A stretch of 64,000 nucleotides of DNA. It comes from Bacillus sp. SD075. Lineage in GTDB: Bacteria; Bacillota; Bacilli; Bacillales; DSM-1321. The stretch lies in NCBI RefSeq assembly GCF_017355165.1, contig NZ_JADILK010000014.1, positions 32,641 to 96,640 of the forward strand, written 5' to 3'. Position 1 is the stretch's first letter; every line of letters starts with the position of its first letter. The notes under the pieces are model-generated. The model saw nothing but the letters and a program-made list of their open reading frames with translations, was not told the origin of the DNA and did no database searches. The position numbers and the translations under genes are program-made. Positions 24,068 through 33,532 of this stretch are shown here, in pieces.

Positions 24068-24742
24068 TTATAAAGTACCTCTTTGTGCAAGTTCCTCTAT
24101 TTCATCAGAATTATAAAAATGATATCCTTTTGCCGTCGTTTGGGCCGCAGCGTACATTGCAGCTGCTACTTTGTTTGCTTCTATTGCACGGTATGGGCGT
24201 AATGGACCCACAAAGACAAACTTAGCAGAAGTACCTAGCAGACCAGAAATCTTTTCACCTGCCCTGAATTCCTTGCGTTCTCCAAGAAGCAAGGAAGGGC
24301 GGAATATATGTACAGTATTCAATTCCAGGTGTTTTAGTGTTCTTTCCACATCACCCTTAACGCGACTGTAGAAAAACTTTGATTTGGAATTGGCTCCCAT
24401 GGCCGTTATGACGAGTAATTTTTCAACATGGGATGTCTTCGCCATTTTAGCGGCTTCGATTACATAGCCATAATCAACTTTATGAAAAGCTTCCTTCGTT
24501 TTAGCTTTTTTGATTGTTGTACCCAAACAAATGAAAACATCTGAGACATTGAACAAATCGGCATACTTGGATAAATTCTCAAAATCCACAACGTGTACTG
24601 TGCACTTGGGTTCCGTGAATTTCGTTTCCCTTCTTGTCAGCAAATGAATTTCTCCATAAATTTTGCTGTTGCTTATTTCTTTAACTAACTGGGTACCGAC
24701 CACACCTGTAGCTCCTAAAATCAATGCCGTCTTATTAGTCAT
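24068..24742 (-). CDS. NAD(P)-binding Rossmann protein (HTATIP2/NmrA-like)
   Basis: 224 residues. KTALILGATGVVGTQLVKEI is a dinucleotide-binding loop of atypical SDRs. DVFICLGTTIKKAKTKEAFH and VDYGYVIEAAKMAKTSHVEK, then ITAMGANSKSKFFYSRVKG with the Tyr-x3-Lys-like FYSRVKG, match the HTATIP2/oxidoreductase group. FRPSLLLGER is also conserved. Substrate unknown. The RBS AAGAAGGAAATC precedes the ATG. Monocistronic. Confidence 0.85.
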   Translation of the reverse strand: MTNKTALILGATGVVGTQLVKEISNSKIYGEIHLLTRRETKFTEPKCTVHVVDFENLSKYADLFNVSDVFICLGTTIKKAKTKEAFHKVDYGYVIEAAKMAKTSHVEKLLVITAMGANSKSKFFYSRVKGDVERTLKHLELNTVHIFRPSLLLGERKEFRAGEKISGLLGTSAKFVFVGPLRPYRAIEANKVAAAMYAAAQTTAKGYHFYNSDEIEELAQRGTL

Positions 24743-24815
24743 GATTTCCTTCTTTCTATAATTAGTTCCTCAATATCAACCATATTTATTTTATCTCTAA
24801 TGTAACTTAATAGAA

Positions 24816-25397
24816 CTAAGATAAATGTTTCACTTGATTGAAATCATCAATTATCCAAGAATCGACTTCAAACCTAATCGTACTCAAGCATGCATTGGAT
24901 AAGCGCATTTCGTTGGATACGATTGACTCGTTTGTCATTAAGCGTAAAATAAAATGAATGACGGCTCCATGAGCGACAAGTATAACTTTCATCTCAGGAT
25001 ACTCCTTCTGAATTTCCTGGAGCCCATTCATCAGCCTGCTACGTAAGGATTCCTGATTTTCCTGACCAGGATATTCTTTATCCACGAATGCTGACTCCCT
25101 TTCAGCTGCTGTCATTCCTTCAGCGACGCCAAAATTCTTTTCAATGAATTCCATTTTTTCAATAACCGGGACTTCAATATATTGCGAAATGATATCTGCC
25201 GTTACCCTTGCCCTTTTTAGAGGACTCGAAATAATCACATCCCAAGAAGCCTCGTTTGACAAAAATTCACCACATTTCCGTGCCTGTATCTTTCCTAGTT
25301 CATTTAAAGGTATATCAGTTTGCCCCTGCAGTTTTCCTGATGCATTCCAATCTGTTTGACCATGCCGCACTAAACAGATAGTAGTAATTGTCCTCAA
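24816..25397 (-). CDS. Histidine phosphatase family protein (PhoE-like)
   Basis: 193 residues. LVRHGQTDWNASGKLQGQTD holds the catalytic RHG histidine. SSPLKRARVTADII, the acid region FGVAEG and the second catalytic His in VILVAHGAVIHFIL complete the branch-1 histidine phosphatase set. Likely a broad phosphomonoesterase; substrate not predictable. The start is unclear: the TTG used here has an AGAAAGG only a base or two upstream. It lies 6 bp after the preceding gene, so the two are probably co-transcribed. Confidence 0.88.
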   Translation of the reverse strand: MRTITTICLVRHGQTDWNASGKLQGQTDIPLNELGKIQARKCGEFLSNEASWDVIISSPLKRARVTADIISQYIEVPVIEKMEFIEKNFGVAEGMTAAERESAFVDKEYPGQENQESLRSRLMNGLQEIQKEYPEMKVILVAHGAVIHFILRLMTNESIVSNEMRLSNACLSTIRFEVDSWIIDDFNQVKHLS

Positions 25398-25403
25398 ACC
25401 TTT

Positions 25404-25760
25404 CTATTTAGATTGATAATTTTTCACTTCTTCAATGATGGAGTTTCCTTCACTCTGTTCAAGATCTGACCATTTCCATTTTTCGTGCAAGCGTATTCTT
25501 CCATCTGCCAACATTTCAGGGGTGGAAAGACAGCTTCCTCCTCTAATTTCACCTTTTTCATTGATATGATTATACCTGAATTCTAGCGAACCATCCATAT
25601 TGACAAGCCCTATTAAAGTCCCTTTAACAATCTCGCCACCATGATAACTTGCTGAAAGAATTGAGCCTTCTTGTGAATAGTGGAAGAAAGTATTTCCTGA
25701 TACTTCTCCATTTTCAGAATTGACTTTAGCTTTGAATATCCGGCCATCATAATTAAACAT
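25404..25760 (-). CDS. Conserved hypothetical protein (often annotated n-acetylglutamate synthase)
   Basis: 118 residues. Repeated short beta-strand phrases of the type [40 protein letters not shown] and [17 protein letters not shown] recall MORN-like sheets. Proteins of this type in Bacillus carry the label n-acetylglutamate synthase, for which nothing in the sequence gives support. Three ATGs in a row occur at the start; the third (25760) has the best spacing from GGGGG. Probably co-transcribed with the phosphatase. Confidence 0.75.
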   Translation of the reverse strand: MFNYDGRIFKAKVNSENGEVSGNTFFHYSQEGSILSASYHGGEIVKGTLIGLVNMDGSLEFRYNHINEKGEIRGGSCLSTPEMLADGRIRLHEKWKWSDLEQSEGNSIIEEVKNYQSK

Positions 25761-26000
25761 CATCATTCCCCCATTGAATTAATAAGGATAATGATACCAA
25801 ATAAACAAAAAAAAGAGTATTGAAAAATTTTATAGAATTTTAATTCGTTGTCAATTTAAATGCCACAAAAAATACATAATATTCCCCATTGAATTCCCCT
25901 ATTATGTTGTGGTTATATTATGGAAGATGTTACTTATGGAATGAACATTCCCCAAGTTGAAACGTCTAATCAAACGGGAAGATGTTGGTGAGGTGCTCAA

Positions 26001-26522
26001 TTGAAAGATATACTTCTGATTCTACTATTACAACTTATTTATGTTCCAATTTACACATTGCGAACCATTTTCTTAGTAAAAAATATTACCATACTTGCCT
26101 CGATACTGGGAATCGCAGAAATGTTAATATACGTTTTTGGATTGTCCCTAGTATTTGGCGGTGACCAAAGCATACTAGCCATGGTTGTATATGCAGTTGG
26201 TTTTGGAATCGGAATAATTTTTGGTACGAAAATTGAGCAAAAACTTGCCATCGGTTTCATTAATGTGACCGTTAATACTCAATCCAAAAATGAACAGTTG
26301 GTAGATACATTAAGGAACAACGGATTTGGTGTAACTCTTTATACGGGCGAGGGCAGGGATAGCAACCGGTATCGGATGGAAATCTTGACAAAACGCAATC
26401 GGGAACAAGAATTGATAGCAACTGTTGAAAAGTTTGAACCTAAGGCTTTCATCATTTCATATGAACCACGTTATTTTAAAGGTGGATTTTTACTGGATCG
26501 ATTGAAAAATAAAGCAGGTTGA
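26001..26522 (+). CDS. DUF2179 family membrane protein (UPF0316, YebE-like)
   Basis: 173 residues. Three N-terminal hydrophobic segments with YVPIYTLRTIFLVKNI and FGIGIIFGTKIEQKLAIGFI are characteristic of UPF0316/YebE. The C-terminal 80 residues (LRNNGFGVTLYTGEGRDSNR, LTKRNREQELIATVEKFEPK, FIISYEPRYFKGG) are a soluble DUF2179 domain. Function not established. The TTG start follows GAGGTG by 5 bases. It faces the minus-strand small gene across a shared terminator. Confidence 0.88.
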   Translation: MKDILLILLLQLIYVPIYTLRTIFLVKNITILASILGIAEMLIYVFGLSLVFGGDQSILAMVVYAVGFGIGIIFGTKIEQKLAIGFINVTVNTQSKNEQLVDTLRNNGFGVTLYTGEGRDSNRYRMEILTKRNREQELIATVEKFEPKAFIISYEPRYFKGGFLLDRLKNKAG

Positions 26523-26523
26523 A

Positions 26524-26567
26524 TGAAATGCAAAAGCCCATCTGTTAAGATGGGCTTTTGCATTTCA
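26524..26567. terminator. Bidirectional terminator
   Basis: A perfect 20-bp stem (TGAAATGCAAAAGCCCATCT and its complement) with a GTTA loop. It starts at the DUF2179 stop codon. Confidence 0.85.
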
Positions 26568-26690
26568 TTTTGACTTTCTAATCTTTACTGCCCCCGTTAC
26601 AGGTTGTTTTTTAATCCACTTTAAGTATTTTTTTAATGCTTCATCATCTTTTAGCAAAAGCACGGTATATAGTCGAATGTCACCTCTCAC
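26565..26690 (-). CDS. Possible small protein or gene remnant (41 aa)
   Basis: A leftward frame from GTG (26690) or TTG (26696) gives VRGDIRLYTVLLLKDDEALK then KYLKWIKKQPVTGAVKIRKS and a stop inside the shared terminator. The composition looks like protein, but the RBS-like GAGAGGTG is inside the frame and no strong start is present. It may be the C-terminal relic of a longer gene. Confidence 0.3.
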   Translation of the reverse strand: MRGDIRLYTVLLLKDDEALKKYLKWIKKQPVTGAVKIRKSK

Positions 26691-26860
26691 TTTCAATATA
26701 GTGCGTGAACCTGTTTATGACATGATTTATAGAGATAGAGATAGGCTATTATTAAAAGGATGCCGCCTAATTCTCTGGGTATTAAATGATGGATTGTAAA
26801 GTTCTATCTCTCCCCTGTCACACAAAGCTCACAAGCACCTTTCATCTCAGACTCGGCCGG

Positions 26861-27262
26861 TTAAGGCTTAACCGATTTTCCTTCTTCAACAATATGGAAC
26901 ATCAAATGGGCAAGATGGTGGATCGGACCATACTCTTCAATGTCATCATCATCTTCTTCCTCTTTCACTTCATCCATGCCTTGTAAATAAAGTGCCATGA
27001 ACTCATAAAAATCATTTTTAGTGAAGGAGTAACAATCACTTGGATCCTGATTATCTTCTTCATACTGTAAAACTAGATGGGATAGATTACCCTCATCATC
27101 TTCAGCATCAAAAAAAACGAAATACCCGATATTTGTATCCAGTTCAAATAATCTGCGAAATCCTCTTGATGTTGATTTTTCAAACTCAGCCGACGCCAAT
27201 TTTTGCACTTGCATGCTGTCTACATTATCTTCTTGATGAAAGCCCACGATAAATGTGTTCAT
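26861..27262 (-). CDS. Acidic conserved hypothetical protein
   Basis: 133 residues, strongly acidic. N-terminus MNTFIVGFHQEDNVDSMQVQ, a middle TNIGYFVFFDAEDDEGNLSH, and an Asp/Glu stretch (KEEEDDDDIEEYGPIHHLAH) near the C-terminus. No catalytic motif or membrane segment is visible. The ATG at 27262 has a GGAGGTTAGACT upstream. Monocistronic. Function unknown. Confidence 0.75.
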   Translation of the reverse strand: MNTFIVGFHQEDNVDSMQVQKLASAEFEKSTSRGFRRLFELDTNIGYFVFFDAEDDEGNLSHLVLQYEEDNQDPSDCYSFTKNDFYEFMALYLQGMDEVKEEEDDDDIEEYGPIHHLAHLMFHIVEEGKSVKP

Positions 27263-27325
27263 AGTCTAACCTCCTGCTGAATATGGATAACCATTATTAT
27301 CCCCATTTAACCGAATTTATTCGAT

Positions 27326-28081
27326 TTAGAGGTTTGTTTCCAAGACAACAGGGCAATGGTCACTGCCCATGATATCGCAGTGAATGTTAGCCTCTATTAA
27401 AGAATCCGCCATACGTTTCGAAACAATGAAATAATCGATTCTCCACCCGATATTCCTCTCTCTTACTTTAGCCATATATGACCACCAAGTATAGGCGCCT
27501 TCCTGTTCCGGATAAAAATGACGAAATGTATCGATAAACCCTGCATCAAGTAATTCAGTCATCTTTCCTCGTTCTTCATTAGTGAAACCAGAATTCCCGA
27601 TATTAGGTTTTGGGTTTTTCAAGTCGATTTCCTGATGTGCGACATTGAGGTCTCCACAATAGATAACCGGCTTCACCAAGTCCAGTTCTCTAAGATAATC
27701 AATTATCCCATCTTCCCATTCGAGACGATAATCAAGCCTTGATAAATCCCTTTTTGCATTTGGTGTATAAACATTCACCATATAGAAATTCTCAAATTCC
27801 AGTGTAATGATCCGGCCTTCCGGTTCCTCGACCATCTCCCCTACGCCATATTTCACTGAAAGCGGTTTTTCCTTTGTGAAAATGGCCGTACCTGAATATC
27901 CTTTTTTTAATGCATAATTCCAATATTGATGGTACCCTTCCAACTCAAGTGAAATCTGCCCTTCTTGAAGCTTAGTTTCTTGAAGGCAAAAAATATCTGC
28001 ATTCACATCTTTAAAGTAATCTAAAAATCCTTTTTTAACACAAGCCCTAATTCCATTCACATTCCAGGAAACCAATTTCAT
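27326..28081 (-). CDS. exoA: Exodeoxyribonuclease III / AP endonuclease
   Basis: 251 residues. MKLVSWNVNGIRACVKKGFL, IFCLQETKLQEGQISLE, VNVYTPNAKRDLSRLDYRLE, CGDLNVAHQEIDL and the C-terminal MGSDHCPVVLE are the five conserved blocks of the ExoIII/APE1 family (Asn, Glu, Tyr, Asp-x-Asn and Asp-His catalytic residues). Cuts DNA at abasic sites in base-excision repair. I start at the ATG at 28081, which begins the family consensus; a TTG at 28108 lies in frame. AAGGAG is 13 bases upstream, a little far. Confidence 0.95.
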   Translation of the reverse strand: MKLVSWNVNGIRACVKKGFLDYFKDVNADIFCLQETKLQEGQISLELEGYHQYWNYALKKGYSGTAIFTKEKPLSVKYGVGEMVEEPEGRIITLEFENFYMVNVYTPNAKRDLSRLDYRLEWEDGIIDYLRELDLVKPVIYCGDLNVAHQEIDLKNPKPNIGNSGFTNEERGKMTELLDAGFIDTFRHFYPEQEGAYTWWSYMAKVRERNIGWRIDYFIVSKRMADSLIEANIHCDIMGSDHCPVVLETNL

Positions 28082-28156
28082 ACTCTCGTTAATTCTCCTT
28101 ATGGTCAATTAATTTCTTTACATTTCAACTATACTATTTATCTGCTTTTTTTCCCA

Positions 28157-29662
28157 TTAGAGTATATTCGAAAACAATCTGGCAAATGATTCTTTTGAAC
28201 GTTCCAGTAGGCCACGATTGTTATACCCGATAGCATCTAGTTTTACACTATCCATCATATCCTCTTTATAATGAGTGACAAGATCATCAATTGTACGGCT
28301 GCCCATAAGAAAGACATTCACTTCAAAATTCAGATGAAAACTCCTCATATCCATGTTTGCCGTTCCTATGGAAGCCATATCACCATCAACGATAATAAGT
28401 TTCTGATGAAGAAACCCTTTTTTATATGAGTATACCTCTACACCGAATTGAAGCAACTCCCCGAAGTAGGAACGACTGCCATATTGGGTTAAAAATCCAT
28501 CATTTATTGCCGGAACCATAAGCCTAACTTGTATCCCCTTAATTGCGGCATGTTGAATGGCTGCTTTAATCGCTTGATTTGGAACGAAGTATGGACTTGC
28601 AATCCAGATTGATTCCGTAGCGCTAGTGATAAGTGAATAGTAAAAGTCACTCATGATTCCCTGTTGTGTATCAGGTCCGCTTGCCACCACCTGGACAGCT
28701 CCATCTCCTTTTCCCACTGTATTCTTGAATTCTGGACGTTCTTGCAAGACATCTTCCCCACTGACATATTCCCAATCCAAAAGGAAAACCGTATGAAGCA
28801 TATATACCGCTTCACCTTTAAGGACCATGTGTGTATCTCTCCAAAATCCAATGTTTTTATTTCGTCCTAAATATTCCTCTCCTACGTTTAGCCCTCCAAC
28901 AAAACCAACTTCCCCATCAATGATGATGATTTTCCGATGATTCCTAAAATTAAACTTTTGGTTGAAAAAACCATGTTTCAATGGGGAAAATGAATAAGTT
29001 TTTATCCCTGCATTTCTCATCCGTTTAACTTCATTATTTGAAAGGCTTAAACTACCGGCCGCATCATAAATGAATAAAACTTCCACACCATTTTTTGCTT
29101 TTTCAATAAGGATATCTATAATTTCAGTACCAAGCCTATCAGAACGAAAAATATAATATTCAATATGGATGAATTTTTCAGCTTTTTTTAACTGTTTAAT
29201 GATTTCTGTAAACGTTTCTTTACCATTTTTCAATACTTCCGTTTGCGATGACGTACTAATGGTGGTCTCAGATGCATTTTTAGCAAAAGCTGCGAATGAT
29301 TGCTGATGATTATTCAAGAACGATAGATCTGGCGAGGCTACCTGTGTGACAAGACTCTTCCATTCTTCGCGATCTTTTTTCCTTTTATTTTGAAATAAAT
29401 ACCCTTTTAGATAGAGCTGACCTGAGAATAAATAAAATACATATCCAAATACCGGGAAAAACAAAAGCACATACATCCATAAAAGGGTCTCGTGAGCAAA
29501 TCTATTTTCCAGCATGAGTGAAATCATGGTAATAAACATGACAAAAATATATAATCCAATAAAAAATAGCTTCATGTCGAAGCTAACATGTGTGAATAGG
29601 ATCATATAAACTGCAGTAATTAAAATAAGTAAAAATACAAATTCCATTCTTCTTCTCTTCAT
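28157..29662 (-). CDS. cls: Cardiolipin synthase
   Basis: 501 residues. Two N-terminal transmembrane helices with a short loop, then two phospholipase-D HKD motifs: HRKIIIIDGEVGFVGGLN and HQKLIIVDGDMASIGTANMD. Condenses two phosphatidylglycerols to cardiolipin and glycerol at the membrane. TAGGAGA precedes the ATG. The gene follows the glgBCDA operon, separated by a terminator, so it is likely transcribed independently. Length is normal for Bacillus ClsA-type enzymes. Confidence 0.93.
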   Translation of the reverse strand: MKRRRMEFVFLLILITAVYMILFTHVSFDMKLFFIGLYIFVMFITMISLMLENRFAHETLLWMYVLLFFPVFGYVFYLFSGQLYLKGYLFQNKRKKDREEWKSLVTQVASPDLSFLNNHQQSFAAFAKNASETTISTSSQTEVLKNGKETFTEIIKQLKKAEKFIHIEYYIFRSDRLGTEIIDILIEKAKNGVEVLFIYDAAGSLSLSNNEVKRMRNAGIKTYSFSPLKHGFFNQKFNFRNHRKIIIIDGEVGFVGGLNVGEEYLGRNKNIGFWRDTHMVLKGEAVYMLHTVFLLDWEYVSGEDVLQERPEFKNTVGKGDGAVQVVASGPDTQQGIMSDFYYSLITSATESIWIASPYFVPNQAIKAAIQHAAIKGIQVRLMVPAINDGFLTQYGSRSYFGELLQFGVEVYSYKKGFLHQKLIIVDGDMASIGTANMDMRSFHLNFEVNVFLMGSRTIDDLVTHYKEDMMDSVKLDAIGYNNRGLLERSKESFARLFSNIL

Positions 29663-29732
29663 CTTTTCATTCTCCTACTCAACAATATTTAAAATATATT
29701 AAACATATACCCATATTTGATGGTAAAAGAAA

Positions 29733-29769
29733 CAAAACACTCACGAAAACAATATTCGCAAGTGTTTTG
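29733..29769 (-). terminator. Terminator of the glg operon
   Basis: Leftward CAAAACACTTGCG pairs with CGTGAGTGTTTTG, followed by TTTCTTTT, 20 bp after the glgA stop. Confidence 0.75.
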
Positions 29770-29788
29770 TGTATTACCTATTCAATTA

Positions 29789-31225
29789 TCACTTCATGAC
29801 AGGAACCAAACTTTCATATAGCTCAATATACTTTAAGGAAGATGATGTCCAACTGAAGTCTAACTTCATTGCACTTTCGGCCATATTCCTCCATCTTTTC
29901 GGCTGGAATTTGTACAGACCTACAGATTGCTCAATGGTATGAAGCATATCGTGTGCATTATAATTCGTAAAACTGAAGCCATTACCTTCACCAGAAAATT
30001 GATTATACGGAATGACCGTATCACGGAGTCCGCCAGTTTCCCTAACTAAAGGCAGAGTGCCATAACGGAGCGCTAAGAGCTGGCCGATACCACATGGTTC
30101 GAATTGTGACGGCATCAGGAATAAATCTGAACCAGCATATATCCTTCTTGCTAAACCCTCATCAAAATAGGTATTGACTGAAACTTGATTTGGATATTGG
30201 TCAGCTAAATGGCGAAATGCCGATTCATATTGCTCATCACCTGTACCTAAAAGAATGAATTGAACCCCTTGTTTCATCATTTCATGAAAAACGTGGAGAA
30301 TAAGATCGATTCCTTTTTGATCAACCAACCTGGTCACCATTGATAGAACCGGAACCCCATCATTGACAGGAAGATTCAGTGATTCCTGTAGCTGACGTTT
30401 ATTCTCCATCTTATCCTCATAGCAATCGAATGGAACAGCAAGATGCTCATCTGCCACAGGATTATATTCCTCATAATCGATTCCGTTGATTATCCCTTTA
30501 AGGTCACCATTTCTTTTCCGTAAAAACCCATCCAGATTTTCCCCAAAATAGGGACTCTGAATTTCTTCCGCATAACTTGGGCTTACAGTTGTGACTATGT
30601 TAGAGAATGCTAATCCTGCTTTCAAATAACTGACATTTCCATGGAATTCAAGACCATCGATATTAAAATATAACTCACTCAAATCCAGTAATTCTGATAA
30701 AACAACTTTAGGATAAACGCCTTGATAACGTAAATTATGTATGGTAAATATCGTTTTAATATCCCGGTAGAAAGGATGGTTATGATAATGAGCTTTCAGT
30801 AAAACGCTGACAAGGCCCGTTTGCCAATCATGACAGTGTATGACATCAGGCTTTTCTTCTAAATAGGGTAAAGCCTCTAAAATTGCACGGGAAAAGAAGG
30901 CGAACCTTTCGCCATCATCGAAGAAACCATAACTCCCATGCCTTTTGAAGTAATATTCATTATCCAGGAAATAATAGGTAATTCCATTAGCAACAAGTTT
31001 TTCGATGGCACAAAATTGCTGGCGCCAACCAACAGGAACTTCAATACTCGTCATATGTTCCATTTCCTGTTTGAATTGGTTAGGAAGATCCCCGTATTTA
31101 GGGAGGATCACACTAACATGGACTCCCTGTTTTTTCAGCGCTTTCGGGAGCGCGCCAATAACGTCTCCGAGCCCTCCCGTTTTTATAAAAGGGGCGCATT
31201 CTGAAGCAGCAAATACAACATTCAT
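29789..31225 (-). CDS. glgA: Glycogen synthase (ADP-glucose)
   Basis: 478 residues, GT5 family. MNVVFAASECAPFIKTGGLG carries the KTGGLGDV motif that binds ADP-glucose; VIHCHDWQTGLV, TIHNLRYQGVYP, and the C-terminal MPSQFEPCGIGQLLALRYGT are conserved. Elongates alpha-1,4-glucan. GAGGAGGTGCGGCA precedes the ATG. Last gene of the leftward glgB-glgC-glgD-glgA operon; no glgP follows, unlike in B. subtilis. Confidence 0.96.
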   Translation of the reverse strand: MNVVFAASECAPFIKTGGLGDVIGALPKALKKQGVHVSVILPKYGDLPNQFKQEMEHMTSIEVPVGWRQQFCAIEKLVANGITYYFLDNEYYFKRHGSYGFFDDGERFAFFSRAILEALPYLEEKPDVIHCHDWQTGLVSVLLKAHYHNHPFYRDIKTIFTIHNLRYQGVYPKVVLSELLDLSELYFNIDGLEFHGNVSYLKAGLAFSNIVTTVSPSYAEEIQSPYFGENLDGFLRKRNGDLKGIINGIDYEEYNPVADEHLAVPFDCYEDKMENKRQLQESLNLPVNDGVPVLSMVTRLVDQKGIDLILHVFHEMMKQGVQFILLGTGDEQYESAFRHLADQYPNQVSVNTYFDEGLARRIYAGSDLFLMPSQFEPCGIGQLLALRYGTLPLVRETGGLRDTVIPYNQFSGEGNGFSFTNYNAHDMLHTIEQSVGLYKFQPKRWRNMAESAMKLDFSWTSSSLKYIELYESLVPVMK

Positions 31226-31241
31226 TGCCGCACCTCCTCTA

Positions 31242-32348
31242 TTAAATTACTTCCGCTTTCTTTATTACAGTAGGCTGTTTTAAACCAATAACTGATTTTT
31301 CACTAGTAATTCTCACTTCTTTATCGGTTATGATATTTTCAATGATAGCCCCTTCTTCAATTACGCCTTTTTGCATGATGATGCTATTTCTTATAATAGC
31401 ACCCTTTTTCACCTTTACCCCACGGAAAAGTATACTGTTTTCGACAGTCCCTTCAATATCACAACCGTTGGCTATCAATGAATTGGTAACCTTTGAAGAA
31501 CTTGAATATTTGGTCGGTGCCTCATGTTTGATTTTTGTATAAACATCCCAAGTATCCCCGAAGAAAGATCGAATTACCGAAGGGTTCAGGAAATTCATAT
31601 TACTGGAATGAAAGCTTTCAATGGAATGGATGAATGGCATATCTCCAGTAAAATTGTAGCCTTTGACGGTAAAACGATGAAGATTGGCTTTCACAGCGTC
31701 TTTCAAAAAGTCATATTCCCCACTGGCAACACAACTTTTGATCAAGTTCACCAATAACTTTTTACTTATGATGAATGTTTCTAGACAAACATGGTCACCA
31801 GGTCTAGGGATGGTATAAAAGCTAATGTCAGTAATATCTTCATCCGAATCTACCGAGCAAGTGTGATAGATTGGTTTCTCAATCAATTCCCCTACATAAT
31901 CCTTATATACGACCGTGATATCCGCTTTATGTTTTTTGTGATAATCAAGCACTTCATTAAAATCCAATTTGCAAACATGGCTTCCTGGGGAAATGATGAC
32001 CGTATCTGCCTGTGCACGTTCGAAAAAGCTGAGATGATCATAGAATTGCTTCATATCGCCCGTTACCGTTTCATCCGGATGGATAGGGGGCAGAATATAT
32101 AATCCTCCAGAACGCCGATCCAAGTTCCATTCTTTACCTGATCCAAGATGATCCATAACTGAAAGATACTTTTCTTTTGGAAAGACGGCCACTTTTGATA
32201 CATCTGCATTAATGAGATTCGACATCGTAAAGTCAATCAAACGGTAACGTCCGCCAAATGGCACAGATGCTACATTTCGGTGAGCAGTCAGATCTTTTAA
32301 ATGTTGTCTTTCATTGATTAAGTTAATAATACCCAACACATTTTCCAT
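31242..32348 (-). CDS. glgD: Glucose-1-phosphate adenylyltransferase regulatory subunit
   Basis: 368 residues. Homologous to GlgC but without a normal N-terminal pyrophosphorylase GGxGxRL loop: it starts MENVLGIINLINERQHLKDL. SVPFGGRYRLIDFTMSNLIN and the C-terminal left-handed beta-helix repeats are retained. In Bacillus GlgD raises the activity of GlgC (established). AAGGGGAAGATGCT precedes the ATG; 17 bp separate it from glgC. Confidence 0.94.
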   Translation of the reverse strand: MENVLGIINLINERQHLKDLTAHRNVASVPFGGRYRLIDFTMSNLINADVSKVAVFPKEKYLSVMDHLGSGKEWNLDRRSGGLYILPPIHPDETVTGDMKQFYDHLSFFERAQADTVIISPGSHVCKLDFNEVLDYHKKHKADITVVYKDYVGELIEKPIYHTCSVDSDEDITDISFYTIPRPGDHVCLETFIISKKLLVNLIKSCVASGEYDFLKDAVKANLHRFTVKGYNFTGDMPFIHSIESFHSSNMNFLNPSVIRSFFGDTWDVYTKIKHEAPTKYSSSSKVTNSLIANGCDIEGTVENSILFRGVKVKKGAIIRNSIIMQKGVIEEGAIIENIITDKEVRITSEKSVIGLKQPTVIKKAEVI

Positions 32349-32365
32349 AGCATCTTCCCCTTTTT

Positions 32366-33532
32366 CTAGTTAAGAGTGATCTTTTTTTTGTTTGGATTGA
32401 TAATGGTCTGATTTTCACCAATTAAGGTGATATCGGATGTAACTGCTGAGTTTCCGACTACGGCACCATCTTCTATAACACAATTGCTGGCTATGATGCT
32501 TCTTTCTATATGAACGTTTTCACCAATCGTAACATTAGGCATGATGACTGAATCTTTTATGGTTGAACCATAGCCCACCTGTACATTATAGGATAAAACT
32601 GAATGTTCAATGTTCCCATGTATCGTGCACCCTTCATTGATAAGCGACTGACTGACCTCTGCATCCGGTGATATATATTGCGGCGGGTGATTTGCATTGC
32701 GGGCAAAAATTTTCCATTGCTGATCATCCAACTGGAAATTTGGCGTATCCTCCAATAAATCCATATGGGCTTGCCAAAGGCTTTCGACCGTTCCAACATC
32801 TTTCCAATAATCATTAAAACGATAGGCATATAGCTTTTTTCGGTCTTCAAGCATCTTTGGAATGATGTTGCTGCCGAAATCATTGGAAGAATTTTCATCT
32901 TTTTCATCGTTTATTAAATACCGTCTTAGGGTCTTCCAATTGAATAGATAAACTCCCATGGATGCGAGATTACTCTTTGGATACTTTGGTTTTTCATCGA
33001 ATTGAGTGACTTTATCGTCATCATTGGTATTCATGATTCCGAAACGACTTGCTTCCTGCCATGGCACTTGAATGACAGCTATGGTTGCCTCTGCATTTTT
33101 TTCAATGTGATTATCCAGCATCTTACTGTAATCCATCTTATAAATATGGTCACCAGAGAGAATCAATACATGCTCCGGATCATAGTTATCAATGTATTGG
33201 ATATTTTGATAAACAGCGTTTGCCGTCCCTTTATACCACTCACCACCTTCTTTCCCTTGATAAGGGGGAAGAACGGAAACTCCTCCAACATCCAGATCAA
33301 GATCCCAAGCTTTTCCATTACCTACGTAATCATTTAGAATCAATGGCTGGTATTGAGTCAGTACCCCAACCGTATCAATACCAGAATGAGTGCAGTTACT
33401 TAATGGAAAATCGATGATTCTATATTTACCGCCAAAGGGGACAGCTGGTTTTGCCAAACCGATTGTCAATTCACCTAACCTTGAACCCTGGCCTCCTGCC
33501 AATAACATTGCAATCCATTTTTTCGCTCCCAT
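32366..33532 (-). CDS. glgC: Glucose-1-phosphate adenylyltransferase
   Basis: 388 residues. Makes ADP-glucose from ATP and glucose-1-phosphate. [20 protein letters not shown] is the nucleotide loop; [34 protein letters not shown] and [10 protein letters not shown] follow. The C-terminus is a left-handed beta-helix. The start ATG overlaps the glgB stop (TAATG), so the pair is translationally coupled. Confidence 0.96.
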   Translation of the reverse strand: MGAKKWIAMLLAGGQGSRLGELTIGLAKPAVPFGGKYRIIDFPLSNCTHSGIDTVGVLTQYQPLILNDYVGNGKAWDLDLDVGGVSVLPPYQGKEGGEWYKGTANAVYQNIQYIDNYDPEHVLILSGDHIYKMDYSKMLDNHIEKNAEATIAVIQVPWQEASRFGIMNTNDDDKVTQFDEKPKYPKSNLASMGVYLFNWKTLRRYLINDEKDENSSNDFGSNIIPKMLEDRKKLYAYRFNDYWKDVGTVESLWQAHMDLLEDTPNFQLDDQQWKIFARNANHPPQYISPDAEVSQSLINEGCTIHGNIEHSVLSYNVQVGYGSTIKDSVIMPNVTIGENVHIERSIIASNCVIEDGAVVGNSAVTSDITLIGENQTIINPNKKKITLN

